Notes under the pieces: generated by a model
What the model saw: the letters and a program-made list of their open reading frames with translations, nothing else
Told to the model about the DNA's origin: nothing
The model's database searches: none
Shown here: positions 1 through 7,910 of the stretch, piece after piece
Position numbering within the stretch: the stretch's first letter is position 1
Layout: the number at the start of each line of letters is the position of its first letter
NCBI RefSeq assembly: GCF_030268085.1
Contig: NZ_BSDE01000003.1
Span: 186,001 to 250,000, forward strand
DNA: 64,000 bases
Source of the DNA: Geothrix limicola
GTDB lineage: Bacteria > Acidobacteriota > Holophagae > Holophagales > Holophagaceae
Direction: 5' to 3'
Program-made: the position numbers and the translations under genes

Positions 1-632
1 TTACCCAGCACGGATACGAGGCCCGAGGCACCCACGGCCATGGAGGCCAAGGCCAGGTTGTCGTCACCCGACAGCAGGGTCTTGCCCTTGGGCAGGGTCC
101 GGGCCACCTCGGCGATCTGGGACAAACTGCCGCTGCTTTCCTTCACGGCCACCACCTGGGGGTTCTCCCAGAGCCGCATGAGCAGGGCGGGCACCACGTT
201 CTGGCCCGTCCGGCCCGGCACATTGTAGGCCACAAGGGGGAAGCCCGGCGCGGCCTCGGCGATGGCGGCGTAGTGGGCCACCAGGCCATCGGGGTTGGGC
301 TTGTTGTAGTAGGGCGTCACCACCAGGGCGCCGGCGGCGCCCAGTTCCTGCGCGCGCCGCGTCAGGGCCGCGGCCTGGCGCGTGGCGTTCGAGCCCGTGC
401 CGACGATCACCGTGCGGCCCTGGCTTTCTTCGAGGCAGGCCGTGATGATCGCGTCGCGCTCCGCATCCAGCAGGGTGGACGCCTCGCCCGTCGTGCCCAG
501 GGGCACCAGGGTGTCCACCCCGCCCCCCACCACGTGGCGCACCAGCTTGCGGAAGGCGGGAAGGTCCAGGTCGCCCGCAGACGTGAAGGGCGTGGCCAGC
601 GCGACGGCGAGGCCGGACAGATCCAGGGTCAT
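1..632 (-). CDS. dapA: 4-hydroxy-tetrahydrodipicolinate synthase, C-terminus cut by window edge
   Basis: This is the N-terminal 210 residues of DapA, which condenses pyruvate with aspartate semialdehyde at the first committed step of lysine/diaminopimelate synthesis in the cytoplasm. The translation begins MTLDLSGLAVALATPF and carries the family motifs PLGTTGEASTL and YYNKPNPDG, then YNVPGRTGQN. The Schiff-base lysine lies in VVAVKESSG. The ATG overlaps the dapB stop as ATGA, so the two genes are translationally coupled. It is the last visible gene of the minus-strand lysine operon. The end is missing only because the window stops. Confidence 0.95.
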   Translation of the reverse strand, partial: MTLDLSGLAVALATPFTSAGDLDLPAFRKLVRHVVGGGVDTLVPLGTTGEASTLLDAERDAIITACLEESQGRTVIVGTGSNATRQAAALTRRAQELGAAGALVVTPYYNKPNPDGLVAHYAAIAEAAPGFPLVAYNVPGRTGQNVVPALLMRLWENPQVVAVKESSGSLSQIAEVARTLPKGKTLLSGDDNLALASMAVGASGLVSVLG

Positions 633-1447
633 GGCTTGCCTCCGAAGGACGGGGTATCGGGGCTTTGCCCGGATACCCCGTGGGGGAGTTCGAGGGGGGA
701 CGAAGAGCGAGCACCGCGAGCGGACGATCCCCCCTCGTTCAAGTTGGTGAACAAGGGGTCGAGCAGGTCCGCGCCCAAGTCGTCCATGGTGAAGAGGCCC
801 TTGCGTCCGTGCAGCCAGCGGGCGGCGGCGAGGGCGCCCTGGGCGAAGGGCGCCCTGGAGCGCGCCCTGTGCGTGAGTTCCAGCACCTCGGCGGGGGCGT
901 CGAGGCCCACCGTGTGGGTGCCGAATTCGGCGCCGGCGCGCAGCACGCCCAGGCTGAGCTGGTGCGGCGCGGGGGTACCGAGGGTCCATTCGGTCTTGCG
1001 CGGGCAGCCCGCCATCAGGGCCGCCGCCAGAGTCCTGGCGGTGCCCGAGGGCGCATCGGCCTTGAGGCGGTGGTGGTGCTCGAAGAGGTAGGGATCGCGA
1101 GTCGGGTCCAGGGCCGCGAAGCGTCCCATCACTGTCGCCAGGCGCGCCATGAGGGCCACGGTGAGCGAGAAGTTGGTGGCCGTCAGCACGCCGATGCGAC
1201 CTCCGATCCGCGTTTCCAGATCCGGGATGGACCAGCCCGTGGCGCCGATCACCAGATCGGTACCCGTTTCCAAGGCCCAGTCCAGGTGGGCTTCCACGCC
1301 TTCCGCCAGGCTGGCGTCGATGGCCACGTCCACGGCGCCGCCGGGCGCCTCGCCCCTATCCACGGTCCAGGCCAGGCCTTCGCCGGCCTCCGCGAGGATG
1401 GCCGAGCCCAGACGGCCTCGGCCGAAAAGTCCGATGCGCAAGGTCAC
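629..1447 (-). CDS. dapB: 4-hydroxy-tetrahydrodipicolinate reductase
   Basis: DapB reduces the DapA product with NAD(P)H in the lysine/diaminopimelate pathway. The N-terminus has the dinucleotide-binding loop GLFGRGRLG (residues 6-14). The substrate-binding and catalytic signature EHHHRLKADAPSGTA is at residues 123-137. The start is GTG and overlaps the lysC stop (GTGA). After about residue 235 the protein continues into a tail rich in Ser, Pro and Gly that is not part of the normal fold. That tail is encoded by a double-hairpin repeat at 637-737. At 272 aa it is slightly long for the family, entirely because of the tail. Confidence 0.95.
   Translation of the reverse strand: MTLRIGLFGRGRLGSAILAEAGEGLAWTVDRGEAPGGAVDVAIDASLAEGVEAHLDWALETGTDLVIGATGWSIPDLETRIGGRIGVLTATNFSLTVALMARLATVMGRFAALDPTRDPYLFEHHHRLKADAPSGTARTLAAALMAGCPRKTEWTLGTPAPHQLSLGVLRAGAEFGTHTVGLDAPAEVLELTHRARSRAPFAQGALAAARWLHGRKGLFTMDDLGADLLDPLFTNLNEGGSSARGARSSSPLELPHGVSGQSPDTPSFGGKP
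637..737. repeat. Double-hairpin (REP-like) element inside the 3' end of dapB
   Basis: Two adjacent inverted repeats are directly visible. The first has arms 649-658 (acggggtatc) and 672-681 (gataccccgt), with an inner ggggc/gcccg continuation around a ttt loop. The second has arms 691-700 (cgagggggga) and 728-737 (tcccccctcg), 27 bases apart. The element starts with TGCCTCCGAAG, which also precedes a related hairpin at 463-473 of the 51-kb segment (51463-51473). It supplies the extra C-terminal tail of DapB. It could be a REP/BIME-type repeat or a translated regulatory hairpin before dapA. Confidence 0.6.
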
Positions 1448-2784
1448 GCGGCGCCTCCCACCAGCACGCGGTGCAGGCGGCGCAGCGCCTCGGCGGTGCT
1501 TTCCCCCTTCACGACGAGGCTCAGGTTGATCTCGTTGGCGCCCATGCTGATCATCTCCACGTTGATGTCGCCCAAGGCCGTGAGTAGCTGGGCGCCGAGG
1601 CCCGGCGTGGATTTCAGGCGCTCGCCCACGGCGGCGATGATGGCGCGGTCCTCGTGCACCTCCACCGTCGCGAAGACCGCCAGATCCTGCAGCAGGGGCT
1701 TCAGGGGCACGTCGGCTTCCACGGTCAGCGACACGCTGACTTCAGCCGTGGCAACGAGGTCGACGCTCACGCCCCGGCGACCGAAGACTTCAAAGAGCCG
1801 CGCGAGAAACCCGCTCTGCGCGAGCATCCGCGTGCTGCTCACCGTCAGCACCGTTACCGGCCCGCGGTTGGCCAGCGCCGTGATGGGACGACCCGTGCGC
1901 ACCTCGGCCGAGATGGTCGTGAAGCGGCCCTCGGGCTTCTGCGTGTGGCGCACGGTGACGGGGATGCGCGCTTCGACGGCGGGCTGGATGGTGGCGGGGT
2001 GCAGCACCTTGGCGCCGAAGGCCGCGAGTTCGGCGGCCTCCGCGAAACTCAGATCGGGAATGGGCAGGGCCTCGGGCACGATGCGCGGATCGCAGGTGAG
2101 CACGCCTTCCACGTCGGTCCAGATCTGCACTTCTTCCGCGCCGAGCGCCGCGCCGAAGAGGGCCGCCGAGTAGTCGCTGCCCCCCCGACCCAGCGTGGTG
2201 GTGAGGCCGTCCTCCGTGGCGCCGATGTAGCCCTGGGTGACGACGGATCGGCCTGCGCCAAGGCGGGGTGCCAAGTGCTCCGCCGCCAGGGTGCGGATCG
2301 CGTCCTGCTGGGGCACCGCCTCACCGAAGACGTCATCCGTGCGCAACACCGTGCGTGCGTCCACCCAAGTGCCACCCACGAAGGCCGCGAAGATGCGCGT
2401 GGACAGCCGCTCGCCGAGGGAGGCGATGGCGTCCATGCTGCGGGGGCTCAGTTCGCGCAGCAGGGCCACGCCGCGCAGCAGCAGCTCCAGTTCGCCGAAG
2501 AGGTCCGTCAGGGCCACGTCCAGGCTTTCGGGCACGGCGCCGTCGAAGAGTTCCTCCGCCGCCTTGCGGTGGGCGGCCATGAGGGCGCGCTGGCACTCCA
2601 TGGCCGCGGCCAGGTCGCCCGCCTCGGCGGCCTTGGCGGCGTCGAAGAGGCCGTTGGTGGTCTTGCCCATGGCCGAGAGCACGACGAGAGGCGCTTTGGA
2701 CAGAGCCGCCTGCACGAGGCCCGCCACCTGCCGCATGCAGGCCGCATCCGCGACGCTGCTGCCGCCGAACTTGAGGACGATCAT
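1444..2784 (-). CDS. lysC: Aspartate kinase, monofunctional with C-terminal ACT domains
   Basis: LysC phosphorylates aspartate, the first step for lysine, methionine and threonine. The protein starts MIVLKFGGSSVADAA, the KFGGSSV motif being the nucleotide/aspartate-binding signature. TTLGRGGSDYSAAL and the WTDVEGVLTCDPR block follow at mid-length, and the last 150 residues form the paired ACT regulatory region. The length is 446 aa, close to the single-chain E. coli LysC class. An open frame extends upstream, but the ATG at 2784 overlaps the asd stop as ATGA and gives the canonical N-terminus, so I chose it. Allosteric lysine inhibition is typical of the family and is inferred here. Confidence 0.95.
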   Translation of the reverse strand: MIVLKFGGSSVADAACMRQVAGLVQAALSKAPLVVLSAMGKTTNGLFDAAKAAEAGDLAAAMECQRALMAAHRKAAEELFDGAVPESLDVALTDLFGELELLLRGVALLRELSPRSMDAIASLGERLSTRIFAAFVGGTWVDARTVLRTDDVFGEAVPQQDAIRTLAAEHLAPRLGAGRSVVTQGYIGATEDGLTTTLGRGGSDYSAALFGAALGAEEVQIWTDVEGVLTCDPRIVPEALPIPDLSFAEAAELAAFGAKVLHPATIQPAVEARIPVTVRHTQKPEGRFTTISAEVRTGRPITALANRGPVTVLTVSSTRMLAQSGFLARLFEVFGRRGVSVDLVATAEVSVSLTVEADVPLKPLLQDLAVFATVEVHEDRAIIAAVGERLKSTPGLGAQLLTALGDINVEMISMGANEINLSLVVKGESTAEALRRLHRVLVGGAA

Positions 2785-3836
2785 CGGAGGTACCCCTTCG
2801 CGTGGGCGAGTTCGGCGTTGAGGATGCTGCCGCCCGCCGCTCCGCGTTCCGTGTTGTGGCCCAGCAGCGCGAACTTGAGGCCGAGGATGGGGCACACGCG
2901 GATGCGGCCCACGTGGATGCTCATGCCCTCGTCCTGCTCCACGTCGCGGCGCACCTGGGGACGATCCTCCAGGGTGTGCACGTGGATGGGCACGGCGGGC
3001 GCCGAAAAGAGGCCCAGGCGCTGGGGCTCGGGTTTCCAATTCAGGAACGCTTCGCGCACGGCGTCGAGGGAGGGGTTGCCCTTCAGCTTCACGCTGACGG
3101 CCTCCGTGTGGCCCTCGAGCACGGGCACGCGGTGGCAGAGGGCGCTGACGGCCATGGGCGCCAGCTCCACGCCGCTGCCCGTGAAGCAGCCCAGCATCTT
3201 GGGCGTCTCCTCTTCGACCTTCGGCTCCTCATTACGGATGAAGGGGATGACGTTGCCCAGGATGTCGAGGCTGGGCACGCCGGGATAACCCGCGCCGCTG
3301 ATGGCCTGCATGGACGTCATCATCACCGCCTCGACACCAAAGGCTTCGTGCAGCGGCGCCAGCGCCATCACGAGCACGGTGGCCGTGCAGTTGGCGTTGG
3401 TGACGATGCCGCCCTTCCATCCGTGGTGGTGGCGCTGGAGATCCAGCAGACCCAGGTGGGCGGCGTTCACCTCAGGCACCAGGAGGGGCACTTCCGGTGA
3501 CATGCGGAAAGCCGCGGCATTGGAGAAGACCATGGCCCCGGCCCGCGCGAAGGCCGGCTCCAGCTCGCTGGCGGGGGCCGTGTCGAGGGCGCTGAAGACC
3601 ACGGGCGAGAGCGCGAATTCCGGCGTGCCCTCGGCCATCACCTGATCGCCCAGGCCGCCGTAGGGCTCGCCGTCCAGACGCCAGGCGCAGGCGTCGCGGT
3701 AGCGCTTGCCGGCGCTGCGCTCGCTGGCCGCGAGGTGCTCCACGCGGAAGAGGGGGTGGTTTGCCAGGCGGCGGACGAAGCGCTGGCCGACGACGCCGGT
3801 GGCGCCCAGGACGGTGACGGGGATCTTGGTGGTCAT
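2781..3836 (-). CDS. asd: Aspartate-semialdehyde dehydrogenase
   Basis: Asd reduces aspartyl phosphate to aspartate semialdehyde using NADPH. The Rossmann loop is VTVLGATGVVGQRF near the N-terminus. The catalytic cysteine is residue 150 in TNANCTATVL. The 351-aa length and the NCTATV signature fit the archaeal/fungal-like Asd branch rather than the E. coli branch. It sits between the M20 deacylase (4 bp upstream) and lysC (ATGA overlap), so it belongs to the riboswitch-led lysine operon. Confidence 0.94.
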   Translation of the reverse strand: MTTKIPVTVLGATGVVGQRFVRRLANHPLFRVEHLAASERSAGKRYRDACAWRLDGEPYGGLGDQVMAEGTPEFALSPVVFSALDTAPASELEPAFARAGAMVFSNAAAFRMSPEVPLLVPEVNAAHLGLLDLQRHHHGWKGGIVTNANCTATVLVMALAPLHEAFGVEAVMMTSMQAISGAGYPGVPSLDILGNVIPFIRNEEPKVEEETPKMLGCFTGSGVELAPMAVSALCHRVPVLEGHTEAVSVKLKGNPSLDAVREAFLNWKPEPQRLGLFSAPAVPIHVHTLEDRPQVRRDVEQDEGMSIHVGRIRVCPILGLKFALLGHNTERGAAGGSILNAELAHAKGYLR

Positions 3837-3839
3837 GGT

Positions 3840-4874
3840 TCAGTCTCCCAGGAAATGCAGGGCCAGGCGGCGGTTGAGGTCCACGCCGGCTTCAAGGTCG
3901 GAAAGGGTGAGGTGTTCATCCAGCGTGTGGGCCACGGTGATGCTGCCCGGTCCCGCCAGCACTACGGTGCGATCCGGCACCAGCGCGCGCAGGGCCGGCG
4001 CATCGGAGCCGAAGGGCATGGGCGCACGGTCGAAGCCGGGCACCGCCGGGTAGAGGTCCGCGGGTTCGTCGAGGCGCAGGTCCACCGAGCCTTCGGGCGG
4101 CGCCAGGCGGCGGATCTCGTCGAGGAGGGTGCTGCCCGGCACCACGCGGGCCATGAGGTGGGCCTCGGCCTTCGCGGGCACGGAGTTGAGGGCCTCGCCC
4201 GCCTGCAGCAGGCCGAGATTCCAGAGTTCTGGGCCCAGCTGCGGGTCCACGGGTCGCGCCTGCTCACGCAGCCGCTGCAGCCAATCCAGCAGGGGCCAGG
4301 TGGCGTTGCGGCCCAGCTCGGGGCTGCCGCTGTGGGCCGCCCGGCCCTGGCAGTGGAGGCAGACGTGCTGCACGCCTCGCTGGCCCGTGGCCAGCTTCAG
4401 CTCCGTGGGTTCGCCATTGATGAGCGCCTTCAGATCCTGCAGGCGGTCCGCCAGGCCCAGGGCCGCCGCGGCGCCGGCGCTGTCGGTCTCCTCGCCCACG
4501 ACGCCCAGCCAGGCGAAGCCGTCGCGGCCCTCGGCCAGCAGCGTCTTCAGGGCCCCTAGCTGGGCCACGATCTGACCCTTAGCGTCGCAGGTGCCGCGGC
4601 CCCAGAGCGTCTCGCCCTCCAGGCGCGGCGACAGGTAGGGCGGCACCGTGTCGAGGTGCGTGGAAAACAGCACCTGGGGCCGGCCCCAGATGGCCAGTAC
4701 GTTGGTGCGGCCCGGCGCCACCGGCTGTTCCACGAGGGTCGCGCCCAATTCCGCCAGCAGCGCGCGGAGGTCCGGCAGGCCGGCATCCTCGGCGCCCGAG
4801 GTGGTTTCCGACGCGCAGAGCGTCAGCAGCCGGCTGCTGAGCCAGCTTCGGAGTTCTGCGGGGGATGCGTTCAT
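3840..4874 (-). CDS. M20 family metallo-deacylase, probable succinyl-diaminopimelate desuccinylase
   Basis: This cytoplasmic M20 zinc hydrolase has the expected ligands: H73 and D75 in STHLDTVP, D97 in GRGTCDAKGQ, the E128-E129 pair in VVGEETDS, and a late histidine in AHTLDEH. The family includes DapE, ArgE and LysK, which remove N-acyl groups from diaminopimelate, ornithine or lysine precursors. As first gene behind a lysine riboswitch and ahead of asd-lysC-dapB-dapA, it most likely does the DapE step. The sequence alone does not separate DapE from ArgE. The ATG at 4874 follows GAGG by about 5 bases. The length of 344 aa is normal for the compact members. Confidence 0.85.
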   Translation of the reverse strand: MNASPAELRSWLSSRLLTLCASETTSGAEDAGLPDLRALLAELGATLVEQPVAPGRTNVLAIWGRPQVLFSTHLDTVPPYLSPRLEGETLWGRGTCDAKGQIVAQLGALKTLLAEGRDGFAWLGVVGEETDSAGAAAALGLADRLQDLKALINGEPTELKLATGQRGVQHVCLHCQGRAAHSGSPELGRNATWPLLDWLQRLREQARPVDPQLGPELWNLGLLQAGEALNSVPAKAEAHLMARVVPGSTLLDEIRRLAPPEGSVDLRLDEPADLYPAVPGFDRAPMPFGSDAPALRALVPDRTVVLAGPGSITVAHTLDEHLTLSDLEAGVDLNRRLALHFLGD

Positions 4875-4954
4875 GGAAACCTCGGCGTGCCGACGGTGCC
4901 CTCAGGAACGCGGTGGGAGCGATCCCGCCGCTGCGCCTCAGGCCCTCCGTACCG

Positions 4955-5156
4955 GGTGACCGGCACGACAGCCGCCGGGCTTTCGCCTCGACGTCCAGGG
5001 GGCGCGTTGATGATCCGCGTTCCCTTCGGCGATTCTCCCCTTTCCCAACGGGTCATCGGGTTCATCGCCCTCGCCGCCGGTAATGATGGGAATCGCTCCT
5101 CCATCGGAAGCTCCACCTTCCCATGGCGGCGCCTCAAACGCAACTAGGCCGGTACC
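4955..5156 (-). promoter_or_regulatory. Lysine riboswitch (L box) aptamer
   Basis: Reading the minus strand, the leader of the lysine operon matches the lysine aptamer block by block. In order it shows TTGAGGCGCC, then GATGGAGGAGCGATTCCC, then GGCGAGGGCGATGAACCC, then GGGGAGAATCGCCGAAGGG, then GCGGCTGTCGTGCC. The closing P1 stem is GGTACCGGC (5156-5148) with GCCGGTCACC (4964-4955), one bulged C. P1's 5' strand covers the last codons and stop of tetR. The remaining 80 bases before the ATG at 4874 hold GC-rich hairpins and the GAGG ribosome site, with no T-run. That favours translational control, but the switching helix is not resolved by eye. Confidence 0.9.
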
Positions 5157-5728
5157 AAGGCATCCGCCAGGCGCCGGACATAGCCGCTCAGATCGGTCAC
5201 GGCCTGCACCGCCTCGGGCGTGCTTCGCAGCAGCTGGAAGTAGCCCGCGTAGGCCGCGTAGGCGAGCAGGGCCTTCTCTCGGGCCTCCCCTTCGGCGAGG
5301 CCGAGGGCCTGGAAGGCCTGCACGCCGAAGGCCAGCCGCTGCTCCGTCGCCCGGCGCAGGTAGGGCTGCACGCGGGGATCCTCGCTCGATACCGCCAGGG
5401 CTGCGAAGAAGCGCCCGTTCTCCACGTCCTCGAAGGCCGCGAAGAGCAGCACCCGCAGGCGGCGCCGCGGATCGCTGATGCCGCCGTAGCGGCTCACCAC
5501 GTCCCGGCTCTGATCCTGTTCCCAGGCCTCCAGGGCCGCGTGGATGAGCTCGTCGCGGTTCTGAAAGTGCCAATAGAAGCTGCCCTTCGTCACGCCCAGG
5601 GCCTGGGCCAGCGGTTCCACCGCCACGGCCTGCACCCCCTCCTGGGCGATGAGGTTCGTGGCGGCCTTCACCCAGGCCTCCCGCGAGAGCGGGACGGCGG
5701 TACGGGGTTTCTTCTTCGGTGTGGGCAT
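5144..5728 (-). CDS. TetR/AcrR family transcriptional regulator
   Basis: A 194-aa repressor with the TetR N-terminal helix-turn-helix. The recognition region reads AVEPLAQALGVTKGSFYWHF followed by the NRDEL segment at about residues 45-70. The C-terminal half is a helical ligand domain with no recognisable effector signature. The ATG at 5728 starts a basic leader (MPTPKKKPRTAV). The frame is open further upstream, but that would run through the operator region. The gene diverges from the rhombotail/rhombosortase operon, and two palindromes lie between them, so it probably controls itself and that operon. Its stop codon lies inside the lysine riboswitch P1 stem. Confidence 0.9.
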   Translation of the reverse strand: MPTPKKKPRTAVPLSREAWVKAATNLIAQEGVQAVAVEPLAQALGVTKGSFYWHFQNRDELIHAALEAWEQDQSRDVVSRYGGISDPRRRLRVLLFAAFEDVENGRFFAALAVSSEDPRVQPYLRRATEQRLAFGVQAFQALGLAEGEAREKALLAYAAYAGYFQLLRSTPEAVQAVTDLSGYVRRLADALVPA

Positions 5729-5764
5729 GGCGGCCTTGACAGAGAACCCGACCAGCCTACCATA

Positions 5765-5777
5765 CCATACCGTATGG
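5765..5777. promoter_or_regulatory. Palindromic operator 1 between tetR and the rhombotail operon
   Basis: A perfect inverted repeat CCATAC-c-GTATGG lies in the 85-bp divergent gap. It shares the ATAC/GTAT core with the second palindrome 18 bp further on. Paired sites of this kind in a tetR divergent promoter are typical TetR-family operators. Binding by the adjacent repressor is inferred. Confidence 0.65.
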
Positions 5778-5782
5778 CATCC

Positions 5783-5796
5783 ATACGCAAGCGTAT
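5783..5796. promoter_or_regulatory. Palindromic operator 2 between tetR and the rhombotail operon
   Basis: A perfect palindrome ATACGC-aa-GCGTAT lies 18 bases before the ATG of the lipoprotein gene at 5814. It sits where it would block initiation or an adjacent promoter. The half-site ATACGC resembles the ATAC core of operator 1. Confidence 0.65.
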
Positions 5797-5813
5797 TGAG
5801 ACTGGAGATCCCC

Positions 5814-6680
5814 ATGAATCCTCGTCTGATCCTCAACGCGGCCCTGCTGGGCGCCCTCCTCGCCACGGTTGCCTGCAACACGCCCCAGACCCACGCCCGG
5901 CGCAGCAGCCTGATGGACTACCTCTACCCCAAGCAGCAGAGTGCCCCCTTGCCCAACCCCGCCGGGGCGCGGCTGAAGCTGCCCCTGAAGCTCGGCATCG
6001 CCTTCGTGCCCGCCACCTCCGCCTCCTGGCGGGTGCAGGGCCTCATGGCCCCGGGCCAGGAGAAGCCGCTGCTCGACGTCGTCAAGCAGAGCTTCAGGGA
6101 CAAGCCCTGGGTGGCAGACATCAAGCTGGTGCCCAGCACCTACCTCCGTCCCAATGGAGGCTTCGACAACCTGGACCAGGTGGCCCGGATGTACGGGGTG
6201 GACGTGATGGCCCTCGTCAGCGTCGACCAGATCCAGTACACCGATCCCAAGTGGTACAGCTTCACCTACCTGTCCATCGTCGGTGCCTACGTGCTGCCCG
6301 GCGACGCCAACGACACGCGCACCCTCATCGATGCCGCCGTCTACGACGTGCCCAGCCACACCTTCCTGCTCCGAGCCCCGGGCCAAAGTCAGATCAAGGG
6401 CAGCTCCACCTGGGCCCATCGCGAGGTGCAGCTGCGCGCGCACTCCCAGGAGGGCCTCCAGAGCGCGATGACGGATCTGGCGAAAAACCTCGATGTCGAA
6501 GTCGCCAACTTCAAGGCCGAGATCGCCCGCGGCGAACGCAAGGACGTGGAGGTGGTGGACCGCCAGGGCGTGTCGCTGCGCCAGAGCGGGGGCCGGAACT
6601 TCGGCGGCAGCTTCGGCTGGGTCGAGGCCCTCGGTGCCCTCTCGATCCTCGGCTTCGCCCTTCGTTCGCGGAGGTCCTGA
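5814..6680 (+). CDS. Lipoprotein with C-terminal rhombosortase-type sorting tail (rhombotail lipoprotein)
   Basis: A 288-aa exported protein. The N-terminus is a lipoprotein signal (AALLGALLATVACNTP, lipidated Cys at about 21). The middle holds KLGIAFVPA and a GVDVMALVSVDQIQYTDP strand, resembling small beta-rich lipoproteins of unknown function. The extreme C-terminus is a GG-rich patch (GGRNFGGSFG), a short hydrophobic helix and an RSRRS end, the layout of the GlyGly-CTERM signal cut by rhombosortases. The next gene overlaps its stop (TGATG) and encodes the rhombosortase. From memory, NCBI/TIGRFAM curates a rhombotail lipoprotein family of this design. The start was chosen because it gives the signal peptide. 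Being lipidated at one end and sorted at the other is unusual. Confidence 0.85.
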   Translation: MNPRLILNAALLGALLATVACNTPQTHARRSSLMDYLYPKQQSAPLPNPAGARLKLPLKLGIAFVPATSASWRVQGLMAPGQEKPLLDVVKQSFRDKPWVADIKLVPSTYLRPNGGFDNLDQVARMYGVDVMALVSVDQIQYTDPKWYSFTYLSIVGAYVLPGDANDTRTLIDAAVYDVPSHTFLLRAPGQSQIKGSSTWAHREVQLRAHSQEGLQSAMTDLAKNLDVEVANFKAEIARGERKDVEVVDRQGVSLRQSGGRNFGGSFGWVEALGALSILGFALRSRRS

Positions 6681-7177
6681 TGGATCCTCTCGCCCTGACC
6701 TCGGAGGCCCTGCAGGAGCCCTGGCGCCTCTGGACCGCGCACCTCGTCCACTTCGGATGGGACCACGCCCTCGCCAACCTGATGGCCCTGGCCGTGCCCG
6801 CGCTTCTGGTGCGCCGCCAGGAGCGCCTCCGCCTGCTGGCCGCTGCCCTCCTCATCGCGCCCCTGCTGAGCCTGGCGCTCCTGCCCGGGCTCGGCGGCGG
6901 CCAATACCGCGGAGCCTCCGGCCTGGCCTGCGCGCTGTGGGCCTGGACGGGCCAGCGCCTCCTACAGCGTGAGGAATCCCTCAGCGTCGGACTGCTTCTG
7001 CTCGGTGGCCTGGGCCTGAAGCTCGGCCTCGAAGGGTGCCTGGGGCTCTACGTCCTGCCCTCCCAGGCGGCCTGGCGCCCCCTGCCTGAGGCTCATGTAT
7101 GGGGCGCCCTGCTGGGCCTCCTCGCGGCGGCGCCTTCCCTGCTCCCCATGCGCCGCTGGCACCCGCGCCGAATCTGA
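6680..7177 (+). CDS. Rhombosortase, rhomboid-family intramembrane serine protease
   Basis: A 165-aa polytopic membrane protein with about five or six hydrophobic segments. WRLWTAHLVHFGWDHALANL is the conserved loop/TM2 region of rhomboids, RGASGLA holds the catalytic serine (GxSG), and EAHVWGALLG holds the catalytic histidine. The short length without extra domains matches rhombosortases, which cleave GlyGly-CTERM tails and may transfer the protein onward. It overlaps the stop of the rhombotail lipoprotein, its evident substrate. I see no second GlyGly-CTERM protein in the window. Confidence 0.85.
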   Translation: MDPLALTSEALQEPWRLWTAHLVHFGWDHALANLMALAVPALLVRRQERLRLLAAALLIAPLLSLALLPGLGGGQYRGASGLACALWAWTGQRLLQREESLSVGLLLLGGLGLKLGLEGCLGLYVLPSQAAWRPLPEAHVWGALLGLLAAAPSLLPMRRWHPRRI

Positions 7178-7194
7178 GCCCCTGGAGGGCCGCC

Positions 7195-7860
7195 ATGAAA
7201 ACCATCCTCTGCACGCTCCTGCTCCTCCTGGAAAACCTCGCCTGCGCGCGGATCTACCGTCCCATCGAGGTGCTCGCCGCGCCCATCCCGGGCCGGGCCG
7301 AAGATCTGAGCGGACACCTGGCGCCCCAACCCTGGGGGGACAACTCCCGCTACGAGGACCGGGCCCGCGAGGCGGGGCTTCAGCTTCTGGTCCTCGGTCT
7401 GGAGAACCACGCGCCGGAGGCCCTCGACATCCTGGGGCTGGAGGGCCCTACAGGCGCCGCCCTCCTCTCGCCCGAAGCCGCCCTCGACCTCGTGCGCCAG
7501 AGGCCCATCCGCTACCTGATCTATCCCCTGATTCCCGCGGGCCTCATGGGCCTGGCCTTCAGCAACACCGCGAGCAGCCTGGCCGACCCCGCCTTCTGGC
7601 TCTTCATGGCGACCACCGACCTGGTCTTCGGCCTCCCCAACGCCTGGGTCGCCGCCCGCAGCAATGCGCGGCTCGGCGCCTGCTTCCGGGAGCGGGCCTT
7701 CCGTCCGGGTAGCCTGCCCGCGGGCGGGATTCAGCGGGGGCTCGTCTTCCTGCGAAGCCCGGTAACCCAGCCGCCCCCCTGGCTGCGGATTCGCTTCCGG
7801 TCGACAGCAGGCGAGCAGCGGCTGGACGTGCTCTGTTCCGGCACCTCCCACGAGCCCTGA
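7195..7860 (+). CDS. Exported protein of unknown function
   Basis: I do not recognise this 221-aa protein. It starts with a hydrophobic leader ([20 protein letters not shown]) that could be a signal peptide, or a lipoprotein signal with a non-standard lipobox (N at -3, A at -1, then C). The middle has one or two hydrophobic stretches ([16 protein letters not shown] and [13 protein letters not shown]). The region around residues 38-75 contains [20 protein letters not shown]. It lies 17 bp after the rhombosortase and is probably in the same transcript, so it may belong to that envelope unit. Confidence 0.7.
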   Translation: MKTILCTLLLLLENLACARIYRPIEVLAAPIPGRAEDLSGHLAPQPWGDNSRYEDRAREAGLQLLVLGLENHAPEALDILGLEGPTGAALLSPEAALDLVRQRPIRYLIYPLIPAGLMGLAFSNTASSLADPAFWLFMATTDLVFGLPNAWVAARSNARLGACFRERAFRPGSLPAGGIQRGLVFLRSPVTQPPPWLRIRFRSTAGEQRLDVLCSGTSHEP

Positions 7861-7910
7861 GACCGGGTCGAGCCTCGGCAGCGGCGCTAGACTGGAGGTT
7901 CGGAGCGCCC

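Noticed and set aside
7861-7910. Possible TPP riboswitch before thiG
   Set aside because: Only 50 bases, without the CUGAGA or ACCYGAUCUGG-type blocks.
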